Shown: piece by piece, positions 8,007 through 15,701 of the stretch
How positions within the stretch are numbered: the first letter of the stretch is position 1
Layout of the letters: the number at the start of each line of letters is the position of its first letter
NCBI RefSeq assembly: GCF_002432345.1
Contig: NZ_DJDT01000089.1
Coordinates: 1 to 17,917 of the forward strand
Length of the DNA: 17,917 nt
Direction of reading: 5' to 3'
Origin: Pedobacter sp. UBA5917
Lineage (GTDB): Bacteria > Bacteroidota > Bacteroidia > Sphingobacteriales > Sphingobacteriaceae
Notes under the pieces: generated by a model
What the model saw: the letters and a program-made list of their open reading frames with translations, nothing else
What the model was told of the DNA's origin: nothing
Databases searched by the model: none
Position numbers and translations under genes: made by a program

Positions 8007-8474
8007 TTAGTTTTGCGGTAGCCCCATTATTACGCTGATTTCATCAGTAAGCCTTTGAAGCGGTTTTGCGGTAAATACCGTTTGCCCTAATAAAAGATGT
8101 TTGGTTTTATTACCTTTCCTCATCACCATGATGGCCTGTACACCCACAGTAATAAAGGTGCTTTTGGTTTTAGAGATCAGAAAATGGTCAAAATCATCAA
8201 AATGATAATGGGTAGGGGAGCTGAAATAAAAACGCTTGCGTGCTATCTCTCGGTTTTGGTTATCGAAAGTAAGTACAGCGGTAGTGCGGAGGATACCCAA
8301 TATGGCCACGAAGGCAAAAAAAGCAATAAACAGTACATTGCCCTTGCTATTGCTGTATAATAAAATGGCAATGATGGCGGCAATACAGCCTATTGTGATG
8401 GTATAAAAGAACCCTTTTTGTACTTTTAGTTTATAGGTATTTCCTTCCTGTTCGAAATGTTTAAATGTTTCCAT
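8007..8474 (-). CDS. Two-TM PH-like membrane protein, paralogue 1
   Basis: A 155-residue protein with an N-terminal basic beta segment (YKLKVQKG), two membrane helices (about 23-42 and 48-65) and a soluble C-terminal domain beginning LTFDNQNREIARKRFYF. The layout is identical to that of the next gene, so the pair probably arose by tandem duplication followed by strong divergence. Function is unknown. It starts 63 nt after the SUKH-like gene and could still belong to that transcription unit. PH-like is a structural guess from the strand pattern. Confidence 0.75.
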   Translation of the reverse strand: METFKHFEQEGNTYKLKVQKGFFYTITIGCIAAIIAILLYSNSKGNVLFIAFFAFVAILGILRTTAVLTFDNQNREIARKRFYFSSPTHYHFDDFDHFLISKTKSTFITVGVQAIMVMRKGNKTKHLLLGQTVFTAKPLQRLTDEISVIMGLPQN

Positions 8475-8537
8475 TGTTTTTCTATGATAGTTGAGGTTAG
8501 ATGATGTTTATTTCATGATTAAAAATATGGAGCGGAA

Positions 8538-9149
8538 TTATTCGTTTTCTGCCAAAATCCCTGCTTCAAGCTGGTCGATGATTCGCCGCAACATCGGCTC
8601 GAGTGTTTCGTTGGCCAGGCTTTTGTTTGTTAGCGGTATTAAATAATCATTTATTAAGGCCGATATATCATCCTGGTGATAACGCACGGTACCGAAGTTT
8701 CCATTGCGATCGAAATAAAGGTAATATGCCTCTTCATAACCCCAATCTGTTCTATAAAGTCCGAAGCATTTATAATTGCTGTTTAGGTAATTAATCTGTT
8801 CGCTGCTCAGGTAATTGCCTTCATCCAGTTCCGGACGGTCGTTAATCCAGCAGAACCTGATGTAATCTACCAATCCCATCGAGCGGCAACGGTACCATTG
8901 GTTGTGATGGGCCAAACTCTCGAGCAAAGATTTAGGATTATCAATACTTAAAGCAAACAGTTCATGGTTATATGGCGTTAATCCTCCAAAATGGTAATAA
9001 AGCGTTTCTAGATTTGCCGGAAGAGGGATTTTGAAATAATCCTTTAACTGCACAATTTCGTGTGGTGTTGCCGCTTCGAAAGAGATTTCTTTATACTTTC
9101 CAACTTTGCTGTTAAATAATTCAATCCGTTCTTTAATTTCCTGTATCAT
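8538..9149 (-). CDS. SMI1/KNR4 (SUKH) family protein
   Basis: A 203-residue soluble protein. The N-terminal stretch ATPHEIVQLKDYFKIPLPAN, followed by LETLYYHFGGL (about 27-57), has the form of the SUKH superfamily opening (helix, LP turn, fixed-length helix, then a G-G motif). Around 125-160 the DWGYEEAYYLYFDRNGNFG stretch, followed by YHQDD, is also typical. SUKH proteins are commonly immunity proteins that bind and block polymorphic toxins, but some have other roles. It lies 11 nt downstream of a second, more divergent SUKH-like gene. No cognate toxin is visible in the window. Confidence 0.72.
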   Translation of the reverse strand: MIQEIKERIELFNSKVGKYKEISFEAATPHEIVQLKDYFKIPLPANLETLYYHFGGLTPYNHELFALSIDNPKSLLESLAHHNQWYRCRSMGLVDYIRFCWINDRPELDEGNYLSSEQINYLNSNYKCFGLYRTDWGYEEAYYLYFDRNGNFGTVRYHQDDISALINDYLIPLTNKSLANETLEPMLRRIIDQLEAGILAENE

Positions 9150-9160
9150 AGCATACGTTT

Positions 9161-9727
9161 TTAGTTTTCATCAAAATACTGTTCAAACCATTTATCGAAA
9201 TTTTCTTTGTGTCTTTCCTGCGCGGTTTTAATCAGTTCGTTTGGCTCTTCAATCTGGCTGAGGTGGTAATCGCCTTCCAGCCATTTTAAATACTCGCCCA
9301 GGTCTTCACTTTCTTCGTAGCTGTTTTTATTCTTGTAAAAATAGGCCTGATCAAAATCAACCCAGATCTCGGCATCGTAAGTGAGCAGGTGCAGAAGATG
9401 TAAAATGTTTTCGGCAACAACATGAACCCCGCCTTCATCTCCAAAAACCACAACAGGCATCTGGTTTAAAGGCTGGTTACTTCCATCGTTCCATATCGTG
9501 TAAAAAGATCCTGTGCCATTGGCCTGTGCAAAAGGCAATAAACGGTTTAAAAATCCTTCGTCTTCGCTCCAGCTTTTTAAACCTGATTTATCATCGATTA
9601 AAACACCAAAACCATGGCTGTAATTTTCGAAGGCAGAAATGTTGTTCTGAAAATAAATCAGTTTTTCCAATTCAACTGGGATTTCGCTTAATCCTAAATT
9701 TTCTTTAAATGTGGTGATGTTGATCAT
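9161..9727 (-). CDS. Divergent SUKH-like protein
   Basis: A 188-residue acidic soluble protein. The central block, LLPFAQANGTGSFYTIWNDG followed by PVVVFGDEGGVHVVAENI (about 62-110), matches the core of SMI1/KNR4 proteins: a hydrophobic strand, a G-x-G turn, then an acidic pocket and a helix. The N-terminus is atypical and the C-terminal 60 residues are rich in Glu/Lys helix. Family assignment is therefore tentative. It precedes the other SUKH-like gene by 11 nt, forming an immunity-type pair. An 83-nt repeat-containing gap separates it from the lipoprotein gene upstream. Confidence 0.65.
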   Translation of the reverse strand: MINITTFKENLGLSEIPVELEKLIYFQNNISAFENYSHGFGVLIDDKSGLKSWSEDEGFLNRLLPFAQANGTGSFYTIWNDGSNQPLNQMPVVVFGDEGGVHVVAENILHLLHLLTYDAEIWVDFDQAYFYKNKNSYEESEDLGEYLKWLEGDYHLSQIEEPNELIKTAQERHKENFDKWFEQYFDEN

Positions 9728-9746
9728 AGGTAGATGAGTTAGAGAG

Positions 9747-9800
9747 TTATTGAATGAATGAATTATTGAATGAATGATTGAAGTAGTAATGAATGATTGA
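9747..9800. repeat. Short tandem repeat TTATTGAATGAATGA
   Basis: The unit TTATTGAATGAATGA occurs at 9747-9761 and 9763-9777 (period 16), with a decayed third copy GTAATGAATGATTGA at 9786-9800. It is confined to the gap between the lipoprotein stop (9811) and the SUKH start (9727). It may arise by slippage, or alter the spacing of the downstream gene's leader. Confidence 0.6.
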
Positions 9801-9810
9801 GGCTATGTTG

Positions 9811-10347
9811 TTAAAAAGGCATCTTTTTTACTTCTATTCCGTTATCCTTGGCATATACATCGGCAATGTCCCAAAGTTTGTTGTATTTCTGTACAAAGGC
9901 ATCGTAACTTTTATTATCCATTTCGGTTATCGCTTTACTAATTTCGGATTCAGGTGCCCGTTCATCGATCATTTTGGCAATTTTGAGGTGATCGGTTTGA
10001 TAACTTTTCAATACAAAGGCATACAAATCAAGCGCAGCATCAATCATCGGTTTTGTTTTTTTGGTAGGCCGCATATCCTTTATTTTGGTTATGTTCTGCT
10101 CTACCCTTGCAATCGAATTATTTTTCAGGTACTTTTCACAGGTGTTAAAATCAGGTGTGTTTACACCACCTTTGATGTATTTTAGGTAAGTTTTAAAATA
10201 TTCGCCACCAAAACGTGATATAGAATTAGTATTTAAAGCCACCCGGTCAAAATACTCTTCAGGCGTATTCAACGAAAATTCGCATGCAGTGGTGGTTAAA
10301 ACCACCACCATTAGCATGACATTTTTAAAGTTGAGGCGCATAAACAT
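9811..10347 (-). CDS. Hypothetical helical lipoprotein
   Basis: A 178-residue protein with a lipoprotein signal (lipobox TTAC, Cys22 from the first ATG; a second ATG at codon 3 is possible). The mature part is almost wholly helical with many Lys, Asp and Asn and one more Cys (NTCEKY, about 69). I cannot assign a named family. The helical plan is similar to the lipoprotein at 12918-13445 (175 aa), which may be a distant relative. Its start codon lies one base after the stop of the DUF4870-like gene (TAAGATG), so the two are translationally coupled and probably act in the same envelope function. Confidence 0.8.
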   Translation of the reverse strand: MFMRLNFKNVMLMVVVLTTTACEFSLNTPEEYFDRVALNTNSISRFGGEYFKTYLKYIKGGVNTPDFNTCEKYLKNNSIARVEQNITKIKDMRPTKKTKPMIDAALDLYAFVLKSYQTDHLKIAKMIDERAPESEISKAITEMDNKSYDAFVQKYNKLWDIADVYAKDNGIEVKKMPF

Positions 10348-10348
10348 C

Positions 10349-10678
10349 TTAATATTTATCTACAGAAGAATATTTTTCTTCGAACATTTTACCAATAAGG
10401 GGAACAGGTTTTAAAGCGCCATTTGCTGCATTGATAATCCCCATAATCCATAACACGATAAATACGTAACCGATAAGACCTAAGAAAGATAAGCTAGGTA
10501 CTGCAAATGCAATGATATTTAAGGCTACACCAAATATGATGTTTACAATGGCCAGGCCTAACGATTGCCTTAAATGGTATTTAAGCAGTGCATCGGCTTT
10601 GTCTTTCCCAATAAGATAAGCGATCAACCAACCAATAATGGTGATGTAAGAAATGATTGCAAGAGATTTGTTGTTCAT
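10349..10678 (-). CDS. Tic20-like (DUF4870-type) small membrane protein, module 1
   Basis: A 109-residue protein with three to four membrane helices. The long open frame could begin further upstream, but the ATG at 10678 (MNNKSLAIISYIT) is chosen: the paralogue at 16389-16721 starts at the same residue, and the frame extending to 10714 would cross the predicted -7 region. Shared motifs between the two paralogues are SYITIIGWLIAYL / AYITLIGWIISYL, YHLRQSLGL / YHLGQSLGL, PSL and KPVPLIGKMFE / KPVPLIGKIFE. Proteins of this form in Bacteroidota are often labelled import-component or Tic20-like; the function is unproven. It is the first gene of the operon, with the TPR regulator divergent and a four-box CTAC array between them. 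Confidence 0.85.
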   Translation of the reverse strand: MNNKSLAIISYITIIGWLIAYLIGKDKADALLKYHLRQSLGLAIVNIIFGVALNIIAFAVPSLSFLGLIGYVFIVLWIMGIINAANGALKPVPLIGKMFEEKYSSVDKY

Positions 10679-10711
10679 GATGAATGTTTTTAGGTGAAAA
10701 ATTGTTTGATC

Positions 10712-10742
10712 CAAAGTTGGGGCTAATTGGTAGGGTTTTAAA
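10712..10742 (-). promoter_or_regulatory. Predicted promoter of module 1 operon
   Basis: On the minus strand a -7-like CAACTTTG (10719-10712) differs from TAnnTTTG only at the first base. At the -33 position the strand has TTT instead of TTG (10742-10740). The -7 TTTG lies exactly 38 bp beyond the CTAC box array, and 34 bp before the start codon. The same distances are found at the second module, with a better consensus. The weak -33 fits a promoter that needs an activator. Confidence 0.55.
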
Positions 10743-10753
10743 GGATTTGATAG

Positions 10754-10803
10754 CTACAGAGCATCTACAGCTTTTAAAAAAAACGTCTACAATATATCTA
10801 CAG
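10754..10803. promoter_or_regulatory. Four-box CTACA operator array, module 1
   Basis: CTACAG at 10754, CTACAG at 10765, CTACAA at 10787 and CTACAG at 10798 on the plus strand. Starts are 0, 11, 33 and 44 bp, i.e. two pairs of 11-bp direct repeats 22 bp apart, all multiples of one helix turn. The identical geometry recurs at 16796-16845. It is upstream of the minus-strand promoter, where activators bind. Further CTACAA sits at 10863-10868 near the TPR gene and may be incidental. Confidence 0.72.
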
Positions 10804-10906
10804 ATTTGTTTAACTTTTTGATTTTTAGTTGTTTGTGTGTTTGTTTAATTTTAGTTTTTAGTCTACAACTTTGCCCAGGCTCCAATCTTTATGTTAATTT
10901 TACGAT

Positions 10907-12751
10907 ATGAATCATCCTATCTTTAAAAACTTATTACCCTTAATTGTAATTGCCATAGTTGGCTTTAGTGCAGATGCGCAAACCCTATTGGATAGTACTG
11001 CAATTGATAAACTAAGTGAAAAAGATAAACCGGCACTGCTTACCCAACTGGCAGACCGGAGCAGGATAAATGGCGATTATAAAGCGGCCATTGCTAAAGC
11101 CAGGGAGAGTGTGGCTTTGGCATTAAAAACCAAGAACGTTGATGAAGCCGTAAAAGCCTATACCATGCAGGCAAGTGTATACGGTACTACCAAGCAATTT
11201 ATATTATCAAAAAATGTAAGCGATACTGCTTTATCGCTCGCCCAGCAATCGCGGCGGCCCGTTGCCCAGGCTTATGCCTATTATGCGCAGGCATTATTTT
11301 ATAGTGCGGTTGATAATGTTGAAGAAGTAACCAAATACTGCCAACTGGTACTGAAAACGTTGGGGAAAAAAGAAGATCATTACCTCACTGCTAAAGTGTA
11401 CTACCAGTTATATATGCTCAGCTCGCGCCGTGATGATGTTAAAAATGTAAACAAATATGCCCGGGCAGCTACAGAAAATGCCTTAAAAACGACCGATTAT
11501 AATTTATTGGGCAATTCGTACATTGCTTTATCGGTTGCTGCCACCTACAATTATGCCGCCACCAAAAACGAATTGATGCGCGATAGCATTATCTATTATT
11601 TAAACAAAACACAAAGTCTGTACCGGCAGTATCCAAAATATGTTGCACGGAAAACCTATGCAATGTCCTGTATCAATAGTGCCGATTATTACCTGCGTTT
11701 TTTCCCTGATACCGACCAGCAGGCAAAAGCCAATGCCATCCGTTATGCCGGTATGGCTAACGAGGTAATGAGGGGAGTAATAAATGGAGAAGAAATAAGG
11801 GCGAGCAGTTTGGGCATTTTAAGCGAATATGCAAAAAGGGATCAAAACTTTATCATGGCAGAAGGTTATTTGCAGGAGGCTTACGCCGTAATGAAAAGTC
11901 AGGAAGTACCTTATTATTACACCATGATCAATGTGGTAACTGCCCTGTCGAATTTCTATGAGGAACGGGGAAATTATGAAAAGGCTTTGGAGTTCCAAAA
12001 GAAAGCTACAGAATACAGTAATAAACTTTTTGACGAAAAACGTAGTCTGAATGCCCAGAAGCTGGAAGTACAGTACGAGGCCGAAAAAAAAAACAATGAA
12101 GTAAAGCTGTTAAAACAGCGCGAAAAATATGCCCGACAGCAAAAGTACCTTTATATTGGCATTGCCATTGCCTCTTTATTGGGATTGATATTTATGTTCC
12201 GTTCCTATCATTTCAGGTTGAGGTATTCGCTACAGCGCGAAAAACAGTTGAACCTGGAGAAACAGGATGCAGCACTGCAGATGAAACTCGAAAAAGAAGA
12301 GAAGGCAAGGTTAAAAGCAGAGCAGCAGCTGTTGGAAAGCCAGCAGCAGCAGTTGCAGAAAGAAGTAATGGCCAACCAACTGCAACTGGAGCATAAAAAG
12401 GAAATGCTTTTCCATATCAAAGAAAAGCTTGGTGATGCGCCACAGCTTAATATCAATAAAATATGGAACGAGGAATTACTTTTGGATAATGATTTTGAAG
12501 ATGCAAAATTCCAGATCCAGGAGGTTCATCCTGAGTTTTTTTCTTTGCTCAATCAACGGGCACAACAGAAATTAACAGCACTCGATCTAAAATTATGCGC
12601 TTACCTGCATTTAAAAATGGATACCAAAAAAATTGCCCAGCTGATGCATGTAGAAGCCAAAAGTGTGCGCATGAGCCGTTATCGCATTAAACAGAAACTG
12701 GGGCTCGGCAAGGAAGACGATCTGAACCTGTTTTTACAGCATATTGGGTAG
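10907..12751 (+). CDS. TPR-membrane-HTH regulator (LuxR/NarL-type tail), module 1
   Basis: A 614-residue predicted signalling regulator. It has an N-terminal signal peptide (about 1-24, ending ADAQ), periplasmic TPR repeats (about 30-390), a single membrane helix YLYIGIAIASLLGLIFMF (about 413-431) and a basic stop-transfer sequence. A long cytoplasmic Gln/Glu/Lys coiled coil follows (about 435-510). The C-terminus (about 555-610) has TALDLKLCAYLHLKMDTKKI, then AQLMHV and SVRMSRYRIKQKLGLGKEDD. That is the classical LuxR/NarL-type HTH of Bacteroidota TPR regulators, with the L-x-H-R-Y/IKKKLGL pattern. The protein can thus couple an outside signal to DNA binding. It is divergent to the DUF4870-like gene across the four-box operator. 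A paralogue lies at 16927. Confidence 0.9.
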   Translation: MNHPIFKNLLPLIVIAIVGFSADAQTLLDSTAIDKLSEKDKPALLTQLADRSRINGDYKAAIAKARESVALALKTKNVDEAVKAYTMQASVYGTTKQFILSKNVSDTALSLAQQSRRPVAQAYAYYAQALFYSAVDNVEEVTKYCQLVLKTLGKKEDHYLTAKVYYQLYMLSSRRDDVKNVNKYARAATENALKTTDYNLLGNSYIALSVAATYNYAATKNELMRDSIIYYLNKTQSLYRQYPKYVARKTYAMSCINSADYYLRFFPDTDQQAKANAIRYAGMANEVMRGVINGEEIRASSLGILSEYAKRDQNFIMAEGYLQEAYAVMKSQEVPYYYTMINVVTALSNFYEERGNYEKALEFQKKATEYSNKLFDEKRSLNAQKLEVQYEAEKKNNEVKLLKQREKYARQQKYLYIGIAIASLLGLIFMFRSYHFRLRYSLQREKQLNLEKQDAALQMKLEKEEKARLKAEQQLLESQQQQLQKEVMANQLQLEHKKEMLFHIKEKLGDAPQLNINKIWNEELLLDNDFEDAKFQIQEVHPEFFSLLNQRAQQKLTALDLKLCAYLHLKMDTKKIAQLMHVEAKSVRMSRYRIKQKLGLGKEDDLNLFLQHIG

Positions 12752-12774
12752 GTTTTAGTAATAGGTCTGTAAAA

Positions 12775-12871
12775 CTCAGGTGATCTCAGGTGTCTAAGGT
12801 GGTGATAAAAAATAAACATTACACCATTTAATTTACCACCTAAGCCACCTGAGAACATCTAAGCTTAGATG
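12775..12871. repeat. Inverted-repeat element between convergent genes
   Basis: A 19-bp inverted repeat (12785-12803 CTCAGGTGTCTAAGGTGGT and 12835-12853) matches at 17 of 19 positions across a 31-nt AT-rich loop. A direct repeat CTCAGGTG lies at 12775 and 12785. A perfect 16-bp palindrome CATCTAAGCTTAGATG follows at 12856-12871 and is followed by CTCCTTTTT. The element sits between the stop of the TPR regulator and the stop of the lipoprotein gene, so it may act as a bidirectional terminator, or be a dispersed palindromic element. Confidence 0.65.
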
Positions 12872-12917
12872 CTCCTTTTTATTGAATGCTGTTAATAATA
12901 GCAAAACATTAAAGCGC

Positions 12918-13445
12918 TTAATTCAAATGATTAACCAAATCGAATTGTTTTTTTGCTTCGGCAAGTAATTGCTCTTTTTTATTAACAGTTTTATGCATTT
13001 CCAGTTTATCCCTAGATAATTGCAGCTGTTTGTGTGTTGCGGCATCGCGTACTTTTTCAGCATTTGCCTTATTTAAGCTTATCTGTTGCTGGGCAATATT
13101 TAAACGTTCAGAAAGTTCCAGTTCTTTAACCGCGGTATAATAATTGGCCGCTGCAGCTTTGAGCTCGTTGCCATGTTTAATATCATCTGTTTGCAATGCG
13201 TTTATCTCAACGATGATTTTATCGAATGCCTGTTCTTCTTCTTCCAATGCTTTTAAGGCGCCATTAAAATCACCATCAATGAGGCATTTCAGTTTCCGCT
13301 CGCTTGGTCCATTTTTACCTACCATAACATTGAATGCGGTGCGGTCCTTTTGTTCGAGGGTCGTTTTTAAATCGGTTGCTTTTTTCGACTGGCAGGAGGA
13401 AAGTACTAAAATCAGCAACACCAAAAAGATGTTTCTTTTTTTCAT
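12918..13445 (-). CDS. Hypothetical helical lipoprotein
   Basis: A 175-residue lipoprotein with lipobox LSSC (Cys18). The mature part is helical with long charged heptad-like stretches (about 75-170: KALEEEEQAFDKIIVEIN and similar) that look like a coiled coil or four-helix bundle. I do not recognise a named family. The plan resembles the module 1 lipoprotein at 9811-10347 and both carry one more Cys near residue 60-70 (KLKCLIDGD here). It is the last gene of the minus-strand run, 87 nt after the SUFU gene, and its 3' end faces the inverted-repeat element. Confidence 0.8.
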   Translation of the reverse strand: MKKRNIFLVLLILVLSSCQSKKATDLKTTLEQKDRTAFNVMVGKNGPSERKLKCLIDGDFNGALKALEEEEQAFDKIIVEINALQTDDIKHGNELKAAAANYYTAVKELELSERLNIAQQQISLNKANAEKVRDAATHKQLQLSRDKLEMHKTVNKKEQLLAEAKKQFDLVNHLN

Positions 13446-13506
13446 AACGGTTTCTTTTATTGAAGGAACTATTCAGTTACCAAAACACCGGGTAAATAAT
13501 TATTCT

Positions 13507-13531
13507 GTCCTGTTTGTACTGAAATCAGGAC
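13507..13531 (-). terminator. Possible weak hairpin after the SUFU gene
   Basis: On the minus strand, directly after the SUFU stop, GTCCTG and CAGGAC form a 6-bp perfect stem with a 13-nt loop. No T-run follows, so this is a weak candidate and could be incidental. Confidence 0.25.
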
Positions 13532-13532
13532 T

Positions 13533-14192
13533 TTACTTTCTGTTCAGGTCTGTTATGAGCAACGGATTATCTTTTTTAAGGTTTTCTATCAGTTCGTGCA
13601 CAGCACCAACAGTTGGACTCTTTTTCAGCTGTTCTACTTCTGTATCGGTAATACCCACTAACTGAAGAAAGCTTAATTCGCCATGGGGTGTTTCTATTTT
13701 TCCAAGTTCTGGATCCAGTGCAAAAATAAAACCGGTTATTTGCGTGTCGGTATTTAATCTTATAGGCCCGTTGGCCGGTATAAAATGATTCTCTTCGAAC
13801 CACTTCCCGCTCGAGAAAACATATCGTGCCAGGTTATTCATTACATTTATTGCCCAAATAGGATCGTTTTCGTCATCTTTAAACGGCGTAAGCCTGAATG
13901 TAAATTCGAAACCCCATTTGCTAAATTCGCCGCCGGCTTTTTCTTCGTTATAATAAAGCTCACTCATGCCATAACTGATAATATGCCGGTGAAAAGTTTG
14001 ATGCTTGCTATCATAAATACTGGCACCATCTATCGGGTCGGTTCCGCCTGCCACATAATGGATTCCGCATAGTGGTGGATAGTGGCGCGCTTCAGTATCA
14101 CCATATATTTTTTCCAACTGATTGTTTATCGCCTGCCATCCAGGTGTGTCGTCTGTTGTAAACTGCTGTCTGTAGATTTCCGGGGTCATCAT
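13533..14192 (-). CDS. Suppressor of fused (SUFU) domain protein
   Basis: A 219-residue soluble protein that matches bacterial SUFU-family proteins. The N-terminus has GWQAINNQLEKIYGDTEARH (about 18-37) and HYVAGGTDPIDGASIYDS (about 45-62). The core SYGMSELYYNEEKAGGEFS and the WGFEFTFRL strand (about 73-100) are characteristic. A C-terminal FLQLVGITDTEVEQLK segment (about 174-189) follows. Bacterial SUFU proteins are often immunity proteins in polymorphic toxin clusters; some may have housekeeping roles. It lies 63 nt after the lipocalin-like lipoprotein gene. No toxin is seen. Confidence 0.88.
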   Translation of the reverse strand: MMTPEIYRQQFTTDDTPGWQAINNQLEKIYGDTEARHYPPLCGIHYVAGGTDPIDGASIYDSKHQTFHRHIISYGMSELYYNEEKAGGEFSKWGFEFTFRLTPFKDDENDPIWAINVMNNLARYVFSSGKWFEENHFIPANGPIRLNTDTQITGFIFALDPELGKIETPHGELSFLQLVGITDTEVEQLKKSPTVGAVHELIENLKKDNPLLITDLNRK

Positions 14193-14255
14193 TTTTATTT
14201 AGTTTTCAGGGGTTGTAATTGCACTTCAAAGATGTTGCCATTTTATTTGCCGATT

Positions 14256-14681
14256 TTACATTTTCGTCATCACATAAGTTTGCGATTCTTCGGAGGTTAC
14301 GTTGTTCTGTGTTACGGTTTCACTTTGTGTTAGTGATAATTGTGTATCAGAATTGAAACTGTACCTGAAAAAAACAGCTTCATTGCCATCGCTGCGGAGT
14401 ACAATCTCGTTGGCTTCTACCGTATAACTGTAACTCTGACTAGGATCTTTCCCTTCGGTTAAGCTCAATCTGTTGCCCGAAAATTCGAAAATCACTGTGC
14501 CGTCGGGTTTTTCTTCACTTTCGACCACTTTACCATTTTTTAAAGTCGTTCTCTTAAGATTAGTAACCAGCCATTTGCCCTGCAGTTTCTGATTGCCCAA
14601 CTCATTTTCGTTTAACTTTTCTTTTTTACATCCGGTAATGGCCAAAAGCCCTACCAGAACCGTTAAAATATATCTTTTCAT
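14256..14681 (-). CDS. Lipocalin-like lipoprotein, paralogue 2
   Basis: A 141-residue lipoprotein with lipobox ITGC (Cys18) followed by KKEK. The mature domain opens with LQGKWLVTNLKR, the usual first strand of a lipocalin-like small beta-barrel, and continues with alternating strands and the pair YSYTVEANEIVLR / VFFRYSFNSDTQLSLTQ. The gene upstream encodes a related protein with the same order of features (LQGKWEATRS, EIRLREG, YYQLKFYSDTQ), so the two arose by duplication. Function is unknown; the fold often binds hydrophobic ligands. The genes are 26 nt apart. Confidence 0.82.
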   Translation of the reverse strand: MKRYILTVLVGLLAITGCKKEKLNENELGNQKLQGKWLVTNLKRTTLKNGKVVESEEKPDGTVIFEFSGNRLSLTEGKDPSQSYSYTVEANEIVLRSDGNEAVFFRYSFNSDTQLSLTQSETVTQNNVTSEESQTYVMTKM

Positions 14682-14707
14682 GTTTTTTGGATTTCAGTAG
14701 TCTTTAT

Positions 14708-15151
14708 TTATTTTTTGATGTAGACGGTTTCGAATGTGCTCTTCATTTTTACATTGTTAGTGGTGTAAAAACTCTCCTCCGTATGCGAATGCTGGGTGTC
14801 TGAATAGAATTTTAACTGGTAGTACACTCCATTATTACCTTCCCTTAGCCTTATTTCGCTCCCGATAATTGCATAAGCATAGGTGTTTCTGAGTGCCCCG
14901 CCGCGATAATACAAAATGTTTTTATCCTTGTATTCTATCGTGCGGCTATTGGCCGGATAGGAGGATGTTTCTTCGGATACAAGTTTATTGCTGTCTTTTT
15001 CGTAAACCCGCTCTGTTGATCGGGTTGCCTCCCATTTACCCTGAAGCCTGGCTACCGTAGTATCCCCATTATCGGTTACCTCATCCTTTTTACAGCCCGC
15101 AAAGCTGAAGCATATCAATAAAATGGCCATTGTGGTTAATTTAGTTTTCAT
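14708..15151 (-). CDS. Lipocalin-like lipoprotein, paralogue 1
   Basis: A 147-residue lipoprotein with lipobox FAGC (Cys20) followed by KKDE. After a short linker the domain begins LQGKWEATRSTERV and is built of beta strands, including SRTIEYKDKNILYY, SEIRLREG and YYQLKFYSDTQHS. The last one aligns well with FRYSFNSDTQLS of the downstream paralogue. It lies 19 nt after the stop of the interrupted membrane-anchored protein gene and is presumably in the same operon headed by the DUF4870-like gene. Confidence 0.82.
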   Translation of the reverse strand: MKTKLTTMAILLICFSFAGCKKDEVTDNGDTTVARLQGKWEATRSTERVYEKDSNKLVSEETSSYPANSRTIEYKDKNILYYRGGALRNTYAYAIIGSEIRLREGNNGVYYQLKFYSDTQHSHTEESFYTTNNVKMKSTFETVYIKK

Positions 15152-15170
15152 GATCGTTTTGGATTAAAGT

Positions 15171-15701
15171 TTATTGTTTTCTTTTGGCAAAAAAATTAAA
15201 GCTGTTATCGGTTGCTTTGAAACCGGGTATGGCTCCAGTGGTAAATTCTGCCCTAACCGGTGTATCCTCAAATCCCTGATCGGGTTGATTTTGGGATAAC
15301 TGTGTTTCTGTTCTGGCTTTATTGATCGATACCAGGTAGGTACTCCCTTCTATTTTATCCACCCGGAGCCATGTTCACAGCATTTTTGTTGTACCGTGGT
15401 CTGATGGCTTATTTTCAATGAAATAACCGTAGTAAAGATCTCCCTGCCGTGGCGTTACAGTTAATTTTGCTTCCTGTTTTTGTTCGTTTTTTCGGTCCGA
15501 AATACTTTTTACCGCTAAAAAGCCTGCGCTTAATAAAGCAACCAGGGCAAAAGCCATAAAAACTTTACCGAATGTGGTATAACGTAAATTTTTTGGTGCC
15601 CTGGTTACCGTGTTTTCGCGCATTTGGGCATGGATTTTCATTTCATCCGTCCACTGCCGTTTTGGAATCCCAAGGTTGCTTTCCCCCGTCGTAATAAACA
15701 C
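15171..15701 (-). pseudogene. Membrane-anchored exported-domain gene interrupted by in-frame TGA
   Basis: A single frame from about 15701 (ATG candidate at 15641) to 15171 is broken by one TGA at 15377-15375. Before it: a cytoplasmic N-terminus (MRENTVTRAPKNLRY), a membrane helix GKVFMAFALVALLSAGF and an external domain that opens PRQGDLYYGYF. After it, without a frame change: TWLRVDKIEGSTYLVSINKA and a beta-rich tail ending FAKRKQ. The two halves read as one natural domain, like Bacteroidota proteins with a GD-x-Y...V-x-KIEG-x-TY pattern. TGA is one base from TGG (Trp). The full length would be about 155 residues. It may be a pseudogene, a sequencing error or a read-through case. A GTG (15362) in the second half could restart, but that would lack the signal anchor. 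Confidence 0.7.

Noticed and set aside
10863..10868. Fifth CTACAA box near the first TPR start
   Set aside because: No equivalent in the second module and it is out of the 11-bp series; may be chance.
12208..12456. Minus-strand open frame rich in Ser and Cys
   Set aside because: It is the antisense of the Gln/Glu/Lys coiled coil of the TPR regulator.
15375..15377. TGA as a selenocysteine codon
   Set aside because: No conserved Cys/Sec motif surrounds it and no SECIS-like hairpin was recognised just after it; a Trp-to-stop change is simpler.
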